DNA of 12,930 nucleotides, taken from NCBI GenBank assembly GCA_031268125.1, contig JAIRXT010000100.1, positions 1 to 12,930 on the forward strand, read 5' to 3'. The first letter of the stretch is position 1. The number at the start of each line of letters is the position of its first letter. The DNA is from Treponema sp. (GTDB lineage Bacteria; Spirochaetota; Spirochaetia; Treponematales; Breznakiellaceae). A program made the position numbers and the translations under genes. Positions 5,742 to 11,956 of the stretch are shown piece after piece. The notes under the pieces were generated by a model. That model ran no database searches. It was not told where the DNA came from and saw only the letters and a list, made by a program, of their open reading frames with translations.

Positions 5742-7274
5742 ATGGCAGTTGAGGCGGGGAGAACCGCAAAATTTGAGGTAACAGCCACCCGGCGGCGGCC
5801 CAAGACTCTGGATGAACTGGCGGGCCAGGAATTTGTGGTTTCCACGCTGAAAAATTCCCTGGACAGCCGGACGATTGCCCATGCCTACCTGTTTTCCGGG
5901 CCCCGGGGCTGCGGCAAGACCAGCGCCGCCCGGATTCTGGCCCGGTCCCTGAACTGCGAGAGGGGGCCTTCTTCCAGTCCCTGCGGGGTCTGCGTCAACT
6001 GCCGGGAAATTGCCGCCGGTTCCAGTCTGGACGTAATCGAGATTGACGGGGCCAGCAATACATCGGTCAACGATGTGCGGCAAATTAAGGACGAGGTGCT
6101 TTTTCCCCCCCAGAGCGGGACTTACAAGGTCTACATTATCGACGAAGTCCACATGCTTTCTACCAGCGCCTTTAACGCGCTGCTTAAAACTATTGAGGAA
6201 CCGCCCCCCTACATCGTCTTTATTTTTGCCACTACAGAACTTCACAAGGTGCCGGCGACAATCAAGAGCCGCTGCCAGCAGTTTGCCTTCCGCCTTATTC
6301 CCATTGAGACGATTAAGGCTATTCTGAGGGATGTTTGTGATGAGATGAAGATAGATGCCGAGGACGAGGCCCTGTTCTGGATGGCCAGGGAATCTACCGG
6401 CAGCCTGCGGGACGCTTTTACGCTGTTTGATCAGGTTGCTTCGTTCTCCGCGGGGCATATCCGCACGGAAACAATCCGGGAGAAGCTGGGGCTGGTGGGG
6501 CTTGAACGGCTTAACGAGCTGGCCGAAGCCTGTGTGGAGGGGGACGCCGCCCGGGGATTCGAGCTGTTTGACCATATTCTCTCCTCCGGGGTGGCCATTG
6601 AACAGTTTGTCATCGATCTGGCCGCCTATTACCGGAGTCTTCTGCTGCTGAAGAATTCCGTAACCAGGGAGTCTCTGCTGGGATACCCGGCGGAACGGTT
6701 TTCGCTCAAGGTCCTGGGGGGGCTGGATTCCGCCCGGCTTGAGCAGGCCCTGGAACTGCTGCTTGACTGTTACCGGGATATTAAATACTCCGTATCCCCC
6801 CGCTTTGAACTGGAAACGGTGGTTTCCAAGTTATCCTGGCTGAAAAACTGGGTCCCCCCGGCGGAACTGCGGACCGCGGTGGAGGAAGCCCGGAGGGCCC
6901 TGGGGGCGGGGGGGATCAACCGCCCTTTAGCGGGACGGGAAGCTCCGGCGCCGGCGGAACTTCCCGTAAAAACGGCGGGCCCGGTACCTTCGCTTAGTGA
7001 GGAATTCCGGCGCCGTATGGCGGCCCGGGAGGCCCAGGGCCCGCAGGGGTTGGCGGGATCGCCGGGCGGGGGGGCGGGGGGCCCGCAGCCCGGAGACGGC
7101 GGCTGGTCCGATGTGAATCCGGGGGCGGCCGGCAGTGATGAAGATGTACCGATGTGGAGTACCCTTAATAAAACCGTTCCTGCGGAAGAACCGGACTCTT
7201 TAACCCAGCGGGTACTGCGGATCTTTCGGGGAACCGTGGTGGAGAGAGGAGAAATTGAACATAAACCCTTTTGA
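5742..7274 (+). CDS. dnaX: DNA polymerase III subunit gamma/tau (clamp loader)
   Basis: ATPase of the replisome clamp loader, which opens and loads the beta clamp and ties polymerase cores together. In 510 residues: Walker A GPRGCGKT (53-60); zinc-binding cysteines C72, C81, C84, C87; Walker B IIDEVH (132-137); sensor-1 region FATTELHKVP; arginine-finger motif SRC (176-178); sensor-2 GSLRDA (220-225). From about residue 380 the chain becomes Gly/Pro/Ala-rich before a short C-terminal tail, shorter than E. coli tau. ATG 5742 is the only start between an in-frame stop at 5703 and the conserved FEVTATRRRP. It leaves about ten extra N-terminal residues and has no ribosome site; a promoter abuts it. 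The end overlaps ybaB by 20 bases. G7 and G6 runs (7068-7081) fall in the linker and could permit slippage. Confidence 0.97.
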   Translation: MAVEAGRTAKFEVTATRRRPKTLDELAGQEFVVSTLKNSLDSRTIAHAYLFSGPRGCGKTSAARILARSLNCERGPSSSPCGVCVNCREIAAGSSLDVIEIDGASNTSVNDVRQIKDEVLFPPQSGTYKVYIIDEVHMLSTSAFNALLKTIEEPPPYIVFIFATTELHKVPATIKSRCQQFAFRLIPIETIKAILRDVCDEMKIDAEDEALFWMARESTGSLRDAFTLFDQVASFSAGHIRTETIREKLGLVGLERLNELAEACVEGDAARGFELFDHILSSGVAIEQFVIDLAAYYRSLLLLKNSVTRESLLGYPAERFSLKVLGGLDSARLEQALELLLDCYRDIKYSVSPRFELETVVSKLSWLKNWVPPAELRTAVEEARRALGAGGINRPLAGREAPAPAELPVKTAGPVPSLSEEFRRRMAAREAQGPQGLAGSPGGGAGGPQPGDGGWSDVNPGAAGSDEDVPMWSTLNKTVPAEEPDSLTQRVLRIFRGTVVERGEIEHKPF

Positions 7275-7590
7275 TATTCTGAAAAACGCGCAGCGGCTGC
7301 AGGAACAGATGGGGAATCTGCAGAATAAACTTGCCGCCATTATCGTTACCGGTCAGTCGGGGGGCGGAATGGTGGAGGTAGACATTAACGGCCGGATGGA
7401 AGTACTGGCTGTCCGCATTGCCCCGGAGGCGGCGGAGGATATCCGGATGCTGCAGGACCTGACAGCGGCGGCTTTTAACGCCGCCCTGGAAAAGGTACGG
7501 GATCGTACCGGCGCGGAGATGGGGAATTTGGCATCCGGCTTTGGGCTTCCTCCGGGAAGCGTGCCCGGCGGTTTTCCGGCAGGGCAATGA
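7255..7590 (+). CDS. ybaB: YbaB/EbfC-family nucleoid-associated protein
   Basis: Small dimeric DNA-binding protein; the Borrelia member EbfC binds the erp operator and coats the nucleoid. The 111 residues show the family pattern: helical N-terminus NPFDILKNAQRLQEQM (residues 4-19), the central GGGMVEVDINGRMEV beta region, then a helical LTAAAFNAALEKV segment and a Gly/Pro-rich tail. Translation starts at TTG (7255). No ATG or GTG fits, and AGGAG at 7247-7251 lies only three bases upstream. The gene lies 20 bases inside the end of dnaX and overlaps recR by ATGA, so all three are co-translated. dnaX-ybaB-recR is a widely conserved trio. Confidence 0.94.
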   Translation: MNINPFDILKNAQRLQEQMGNLQNKLAAIIVTGQSGGGMVEVDINGRMEVLAVRIAPEAAEDIRMLQDLTAAAFNAALEKVRDRTGAEMGNLASGFGLPPGSVPGGFPAGQ

Positions 7591-8216
7591 ACAACGTCCC
7601 AGAGAATCCGGGCCTCCGCCGGAATCCGGGCAGCGCCATTGACCGGCTGGTAGCCCTGTTTTGCAGGCTGCCCGGTGTGGGCAAAAAAAGCGCCGGCCGC
7701 CTGGTGTACCATATTCTGGACGGGGACCCCGGCTATGCCCGCCTCCTGGCGGAGGAACTGGAGCTTCTGCACCGGGCAATCCGCCGCTGTTCCGTCTGCG
7801 GCAGCTTTACGGAGACCGACCCCTGCTCCATCTGCGGCGATCCGGCCCGGGACCACGGTTTAATCTGTGTGGTTGAGCGGCCCCAGGATGTGCGAATCAT
7901 CGAGGAATCCCGGGAATTCCGGGGCATTTTCCATGTTCTGGGCGGGCTTATCGCCCCGCTGGACGGTATCGGCCCGGATAAACTGCGGATTGGCGAACTG
8001 TTAAGCCGGGTCCGCCGGGACGGGGCGCAGGAGCTGATTCTGGCCTTTAACCCCACCCTCGAAGGGGATACTACCGCCCTTTATTTACAGAAGCTTCTCC
8101 AGGATCTTAACGTGGAGATAAGCCGTCTGGCATCCGGGCTGCCGGTGGGGGGGGACCTGGAATACACCGACAAGCTTACGCTGTCCCGCAGTTTCCGGGG
8201 CCGAATCAAGCTATAA
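7587..8216 (+). CDS. recR: Recombination mediator protein RecR
   Basis: Acts with RecO (and RecF) to load RecA on gapped single-stranded DNA in recombinational repair. The 209 residues contain, in order, the helix-hairpin-helix LPGVGKKSAGRL (28-39), a zinc finger with C68, C71, C80 and C83, and a Toprim domain from about residue 91 (LICVVERPQDV, FHVLGGLIAPLDGIGPD, FNPTLEGDTTA). The C-terminal SRLASGLPVGGDLEYTD is typical. The N-terminus is about 14 residues longer than in E. coli. The ATG overlaps the ybaB stop (ATGA). The only upstream purine stretch is AGGG very close to the start, so coupling to ybaB probably drives translation. The gene ends eight bases from the convergent next gene, with no visible terminator between them. 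Confidence 0.97.
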   Translation: MNNVPENPGLRRNPGSAIDRLVALFCRLPGVGKKSAGRLVYHILDGDPGYARLLAEELELLHRAIRRCSVCGSFTETDPCSICGDPARDHGLICVVERPQDVRIIEESREFRGIFHVLGGLIAPLDGIGPDKLRIGELLSRVRRDGAQELILAFNPTLEGDTTALYLQKLLQDLNVEISRLASGLPVGGDLEYTDKLTLSRSFRGRIKL

Positions 8217-8224
8217 ACGGCGGC

Positions 8225-9760
8225 CTACTCACGGTTTATTTTTCTGAAACATTCATCGATCACCGGATCAAGGGACGGCAGGTTAAAGCCCTGTTCCGCC
8301 AACTGCCGGCGTTCCTCGCTTTCCGGCCAATTCATATAGGGATCGGCATAGTGATCGTGCAGGTAACGGTATACCAGGTCTTCCGCCTTTTCCGGCAGGG
8401 CGAAGAAGATACCCCGGCCGGTCCCCAGAACTTTGCGGATCGCCGGGCGGACGTGGGCAAGGAAGCGATCCTGGTAGAGATCGTAACCCCGGCCCGAAAG
8501 TTTCCGCAGCCGGTCCGATACGGAACCTCCTGCGGGCTGGGGAGGCTTGGGAAGCGGGGGTTGGGGCGCCGGTTTTACGACGGCGGCGGCGGGTTTTACA
8601 ACGGGCTTGGGGGCGGGCGGCTCAACCGCGGCCGGCTTAACCACGGCTGGTTTGGGGGCAACAGGCTCAGCCGCGGCCGGTTTTACGGCGGCGGGTTTGG
8701 TGGCGGCACGCTTAACCTTTGCCGGTTTAGCCGCGGGCTTGGGGGCGGCATGCTTAACCACGACAGGCGGAGTCTTGGGAGGTTCCGGCTTAGCCGCAAC
8801 AGCGGGTTTTGCCGCGGGACCGGCCGGGGCCGCCCTTTCCATAGCATTCTTAATGACCCGCCAGTTTTGCTGTAGATAGCGATCACCCAGAACGGAGTAA
8901 TAGTATCCCGTTACCAGTGTAGACATTACGGAACTCAGAATGTCCTCGTCCCGGTAATTGGCGTTCCGGCCCCGGCGAATCGTTACATAAACCGTATGGT
9001 TCTTCTTCCCGTATTTGCGGGAATAGAGAGAGAGAATCTGTTCAAAGGCGGCATCGTTTACCAGGTTCCAGTACTTCATGCAGTAGATCAGGGTCTTATC
9101 CTCAACACGGGTAAAACGGCTTGGAATTTCTATCCGGGCAAGGTCCTCATCGGAAAATGTTACGGTGGAAAAATCAGCCGGAGAATCCCCGGCAATCTCC
9201 GGCCGTTTCGGATTCAGATCCTGCCGCCGCCGGCTTCGTTCCTGCTCCAGAACCGGCAGGGACCGGGACAGGTAAGAGCGGACTAACTCCGCCGCCTGTT
9301 CCATAAAAGCTGCCTGATGATTCAGAACCTGGGCATAGCGGCACATCCGGTCAAGATTGGAAACCGCCTCGTACTGTTCCCGGGGCAAAACACGCAGAAT
9401 ATCTTCAACGGTTTTGATGGTAGAATAGACGTCCTGTTTTTTATAGGTTTTGACCTTTTCACTGATGTAATCAATGATTCTGAAAATTCGTTCCAGGGAC
9501 TGTTTTGCCAGGCGGTGATAAGCCACCAGCAGCAGCCGGGGAAACAGCGGGTCCCTGCTGCGAAAACTGCGAAGCAAAGCCGTGCGGAGGGTATCATCGG
9601 GATAGCGGGGCTTAAGGCGGAATTGATATATGTTAAGGGCGGCCTGCCCCTGACCGGTACTGCGCAGATAACAGTAACGCTCTATATCAGGATCACTGCC
9701 TGCATGGAGATAAGGATACTCCTGCCTGAACAACTCGTCCTGAATGCCCTTAATATCCAT
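8225..9760 (-). CDS. Uncharacterised protein with Pro/Ala/Lys linker between two domains
   Basis: I do not recognise this 511-residue protein. Residues 1-309 look mostly alpha-helical and charged, with many Tyr/Arg/Leu residues, and include LSLYSRKYGKKNHTVYVTIRR. Residues 310-412 are a low-complexity linker of repeated KPA, KPAA and PAPKP units, like the linkers of TonB or pyruvate dehydrogenase E2. Residues 413-511 form a compact C-terminal domain (SDRLRKLSGRGYDLYQ ... FALPEKAEDLVYRYL ... CFRKINRE). No signal peptide or membrane helix is seen, so a cytoplasmic location is expected. No catalytic motif is obvious. The start ATG at 9760 has no ribosome site, but TATGAT ends six bases upstream. 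It faces recR tail to tail and diverges from the cyclophilin-FKBP gene, so context gives no firm function. Coding throughout is supported by length and composition. Confidence 0.85.
   Translation of the reverse strand: MDIKGIQDELFRQEYPYLHAGSDPDIERYCYLRSTGQGQAALNIYQFRLKPRYPDDTLRTALLRSFRSRDPLFPRLLLVAYHRLAKQSLERIFRIIDYISEKVKTYKKQDVYSTIKTVEDILRVLPREQYEAVSNLDRMCRYAQVLNHQAAFMEQAAELVRSYLSRSLPVLEQERSRRRQDLNPKRPEIAGDSPADFSTVTFSDEDLARIEIPSRFTRVEDKTLIYCMKYWNLVNDAAFEQILSLYSRKYGKKNHTVYVTIRRGRNANYRDEDILSSVMSTLVTGYYYSVLGDRYLQQNWRVIKNAMERAAPAGPAAKPAVAAKPEPPKTPPVVVKHAAPKPAAKPAKVKRAATKPAAVKPAAAEPVAPKPAVVKPAAVEPPAPKPVVKPAAAVVKPAPQPPLPKPPQPAGGSVSDRLRKLSGRGYDLYQDRFLAHVRPAIRKVLGTGRGIFFALPEKAEDLVYRYLHDHYADPYMNWPESEERRQLAEQGFNLPSLDPVIDECFRKINRE
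8525..8833 (-). repeat. Low-complexity tract encoding the Pro/Ala/Lys linker
   Basis: This in-gene tract encodes residues 310-412 of the uncharacterised protein. It consists of irregular short units (Lys-Pro-Ala-Ala, Ala-Pro-Lys-Pro, Val-Val-Lys-Pro) and its DNA is strongly strand-asymmetric, G-rich on the plus strand. Unit length is not constant, so this is a degenerate repeat, not a clean tandem array. It is a likely site of length variation between strains. Confidence 0.6.
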
Positions 9761-9766
9761 CGGCTA

Positions 9767-9795
9767 ATCATAGAATCATAGCCCCCTTTATGCAA
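9767..9795 (-). promoter_or_regulatory. Promoter of the 511-residue protein, leaderless arrangement
   Basis: On the minus strand, TTGCAT (9795-9790) and TATGAT (9772-9767) are 17 bases apart, and TATGAT is followed by six bases and the ATG at 9760. The -10 sits in a tandem duplication CTATGATT-CTATGATT (9766-9781). The -35 matches only TTG. It overlaps the predicted -35 of the divergent gene. Confidence 0.5.
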
Positions 9796-9815
9796 TGAAG
9801 CGCCACTGATATGAT
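9787..9815 (+). promoter_or_regulatory. Promoter of the cyclophilin-FKBP gene, leaderless arrangement
   Basis: TATGAT (9810-9815) is followed by six bases and the ATG at 9822. TTTATG (9787-9792), a weak -35, lies 17 bases upstream of it. No Shine-Dalgarno is present. The whole divergent gap is only 61 bases, so two promoters must share it back to back. Confidence 0.5.
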
Positions 9816-9821
9816 GATTCC

Positions 9822-10868
9822 ATGTATTTTACCGGTAATATTTCGAGATTTTTGGCTGTAGGGGGTTTGATTTTGACCCTGATGACCGGCTGCGAGCGCA
9901 AGGCCGCAGTTTCCAATTCCCTTTCCCTGGGAGACGGGCTTTTCGCCCGGATCAGCACCAACCGGGGCGACATCATAGTTCGTCTGGAATATGAAAAAAC
10001 GCCCCTTACGGTTTGCAGCTTTGTTGCCCTGGCGGAAGGCAAGATGGATGTAACCCGGGACAAACCCTTTTACAACGGTTTAACGTTCCACCGGGTCATT
10101 GAAGACTTCATGATCCAGGGGGGGGACCCGGCGGGTAACGGCACCGGCGGGCCGGGATACCAGTTCCCCGACGAATTTGACCCCAGCCTGATTCATGACG
10201 GCCCGGGGGTCTTGTCTATGGCCAACGCGGGGCCGGGGACCAACGGCAGCCAGTTCTTCATCACCCATGTGGAAACTCCCTGGCTTAACGGCATGCACAC
10301 GGTTTTCGGCCGGGTGGTAGAAGGCCAGGAGACGGTCAACGCTATCAAACAGGGCGACAAGATACAGAGTATCTCGATCATCCGCAACGGCGCCGAGGCC
10401 AATGCCTTTAAGGCGGATCAGGCCGCCTTTGACGAACTGCTGCAAAAAGCCCTTGCAGCGGCGGCGGTACAGCGGGAAGCCCGGCGGAGCGCCGACCTTG
10501 CCCAGATCACCGCACAATACCCAAACACCACCCTAAGCCCTTCGGGAATCCTCTACGAAATCCTGGCGGCGGGATCGGGGTCCAAGCCCGCCGTGGGGAA
10601 CACGGTACAGATGAACTACCGGGGGATGTTCCTGGACGGCAGGGTCTTTGACGCCTCGGACGTACACGGCACTCCCCTGGAATTCCCCGTGGGGCTGGGC
10701 ATGGTGATCCCCGGATTCGAGGAAACCGCCCTGGACATGCAGTTAAGGGAAAAACGGCGGGCGATCTTTCCGCCGGAACTGGCCTACGGGGAGCAGGGGG
10801 CGGGGAACGTTATCCCCCCCAACAGCTACCTGGTGTTTGAACTGGAACTTGTGGGCATTAAAGAATAG
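9822..10868 (+). CDS. Lipoprotein peptidyl-prolyl isomerase, cyclophilin-FKBP fusion
   Basis: Predicted envelope folding catalyst with two unrelated prolyl-isomerase domains in one 348-residue chain. A lipoprotein signal ends in LMTGC (C24). The cyclophilin domain spans about 38-192 with its active-site residues present: FHRVI (R91), MIQGGDP (Q99), SQFFITH (F145) and PWLNGMHTVFG (W154, H159). A helical Ala/Gln/Arg-rich connector covers 195-232. The FKBP domain (236-348) keeps Y266, F276-D277, V295-I296, Y322 in AYGEQG, I331 and F339; the human W59 position is F299. Both domains therefore look catalytically competent. Fusions in this order are known as dual-family immunophilins in some bacteria. 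The ATG has no ribosome site but abuts a -10 box. The 3' end overlaps convergent apbE by 43 bases. Confidence 0.95.
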   Translation: MYFTGNISRFLAVGGLILTLMTGCERKAAVSNSLSLGDGLFARISTNRGDIIVRLEYEKTPLTVCSFVALAEGKMDVTRDKPFYNGLTFHRVIEDFMIQGGDPAGNGTGGPGYQFPDEFDPSLIHDGPGVLSMANAGPGTNGSQFFITHVETPWLNGMHTVFGRVVEGQETVNAIKQGDKIQSISIIRNGAEANAFKADQAAFDELLQKALAAAAVQREARRSADLAQITAQYPNTTLSPSGILYEILAAGSGSKPAVGNTVQMNYRGMFLDGRVFDASDVHGTPLEFPVGLGMVIPGFEETALDMQLREKRRAIFPPELAYGEQGAGNVIPPNSYLVFELELVGIKE

Positions 10869-11848
10869 CCTTCGCCGGTCAGCGTAAACGGGGCCCCGGA
10901 GCTTAGAATCACCACCCTGTCTTCACGGACAAAGACCGCCTCGGTATTTGGAAGGGCTTCCACCAGGGCAAGCCCTTCCTCCGGGCCCAGGGCGAAACAG
11001 ACGGTGGAAAGGGCGTCCGCGTCTATCGAACGGTCCGCCACGATAGTTACCGACAAAAGCCCGTTCCGGACCGGGTATCCATCGTCCGTGGAAAGGATGT
11101 GATGGTAACGCAGACCCCCTTCCTCAAAATACCGTTCATAGTTCCCGCTGGTAACTACGCTTTTGTTTTTTACCCCCAGGACCCCCAGGTAGTTCCCCCG
11201 ATCTTCCAGGGGGTCCTGAACGCCGATACGCCAGTTTTCCCGCCCCTGCCGTTCCCCCAGGGCAAGAATATTGCCCCCCAGGTCTATGATAGCCGGCCGG
11301 TCCCGGCCCAGGATAACGGCGGCCTGGTCCGCGGCGTAGCCCTTGGCAATGGCCCCCAGGTCCAGGGACTGGCCCCTGCGGCGCAAAAAGGCGGTCCCCG
11401 CCGCCCGGTCAATCACCAGATCCCGCCAGTCCACCAGGTCCAGGGCCTTTTCAATCTCGGCGGCGCCGGGAATCCGGGGGCTCTCCCCCCCAATTCCCCA
11501 CAGGCGTACCAGGGGGCCAATCGTCGGATCAAAGGCGCCCCCCGACAATTCCGCATAGCGGCGGGCCTGTTCCAGTACGTCCAGAAGTTCCCCGGGAACC
11601 GCCGCCGGCCTTAACCCGGCGTTCAGGTTGATAAGGTCAAGGTCCGTATCCTCCGCCCCGGTAAAGGCCATTATCCCCTGAATCTCCCGGAAACGGGCAA
11701 ACACGGCGTCATATTCCGCTGCGGTTCCCCTTTCGAACAGATTGACGCTGCACAGCGTACCCAGCACAAATTCCATGCGGGAAGGGGGCGGGGGCGCGCA
11801 GGAGACGCAGAGAACGGCAAGGATCAGGGAAACCACGGCACGATTCAT
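10826..11848 (-). CDS. apbE: FAD:protein FMN transferase, ApbE family lipoprotein
   Basis: Uses FAD to attach FMN covalently to a threonine or serine of envelope flavoproteins (RnfG/NqrC-type targets); some treponemal members also hydrolyse FAD. From the chosen start there are 340 residues: lipoprotein leader MNRAVVSLILAVLCVSC (C17), MEFVLGTLCSV (25-35), FDPTIGPLVRLWGIGG (106-121), DLGAIAKGYAADQ (163-175), LGGN (190-193), SGNYERYF, and DADALST (276-282) contributing metal ligands. The usual HI(I/L)DPxTG segment reads HILSTDDGYPV, with Ser for Asp. The frame is open from ATGs at 11878 and 11866, but a TATAAT box overlaps the 11878 ATG and the signal peptide begins best at 11848. A TATACT ends eight bases upstream of 11848. 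The C-terminal dozen residues are encoded antisense to the FKBP end. No flavoprotein target gene lies nearby. Confidence 0.94.
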   Translation of the reverse strand: MNRAVVSLILAVLCVSCAPPPPSRMEFVLGTLCSVNLFERGTAAEYDAVFARFREIQGIMAFTGAEDTDLDLINLNAGLRPAAVPGELLDVLEQARRYAELSGGAFDPTIGPLVRLWGIGGESPRIPGAAEIEKALDLVDWRDLVIDRAAGTAFLRRRGQSLDLGAIAKGYAADQAAVILGRDRPAIIDLGGNILALGERQGRENWRIGVQDPLEDRGNYLGVLGVKNKSVVTSGNYERYFEEGGLRYHHILSTDDGYPVRNGLLSVTIVADRSIDADALSTVCFALGPEEGLALVEALPNTEAVFVREDRVVILSSGAPFTLTGEGYSLMPTSSSSNTR

Positions 11849-11856
11849 AAACCTCA

Positions 11857-11884
11857 AGTATAGCATTCTGCCCTGCATTATACT
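11857..11884. promoter_or_regulatory. Overlapping divergent -10 boxes between apbE and the PilZ gene
   Basis: Minus strand: TATAAT at 11882-11877 and TATACT at 11862-11857, either of which could serve apbE. Plus strand: TATACT at 11879-11884, which would start the PilZ gene mRNA near 11891 with a 66-base leader. The first minus box and the plus box share four bases, as in bidirectional bacterial promoters. No good -35 hexamer is seen for any of them. Confidence 0.45.
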
Positions 11885-11896
11885 AAGATATCACAA

Positions 11897-11913
11897 GGAA
11901 CCAAACTGGTTCC
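11897..11913. promoter_or_regulatory. Inverted repeat in the PilZ gene leader, possible operator
   Basis: GGAACCA (11897-11903) and TGGTTCC (11907-11913) are perfect 7-base inverted arms around AAC. The element begins about six bases after the predicted plus-strand transcription start and lies upstream of the apbE promoter. It could be a repressor site acting on both genes or a short leader hairpin. This is inferred from symmetry and position alone. Confidence 0.4.
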
Positions 11914-11956
11914 AATGCCAATGTTTCAGAAAATTCATAACCAAAAAGGTGCAAAT

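Noticed and set aside
8522..8833. Possible tandem-repeat or CRISPR-like array
   Set aside because: Units are irregular and coding, with no constant repeat length or unique spacers.
8351..8879. Glycine-rich plus-strand frames opposite the Pro/Ala/Lys linker
   Set aside because: Gly-rich repeats are the antisense reading of Pro/Ala-rich codons; the minus frame is 511 codons with non-repetitive flanking domains.
11915..11956. Upstream ATG for the PilZ protein
   Set aside because: No ribosome site precedes 11915, whereas AAGGTG is correctly spaced before the ATG at 11957.
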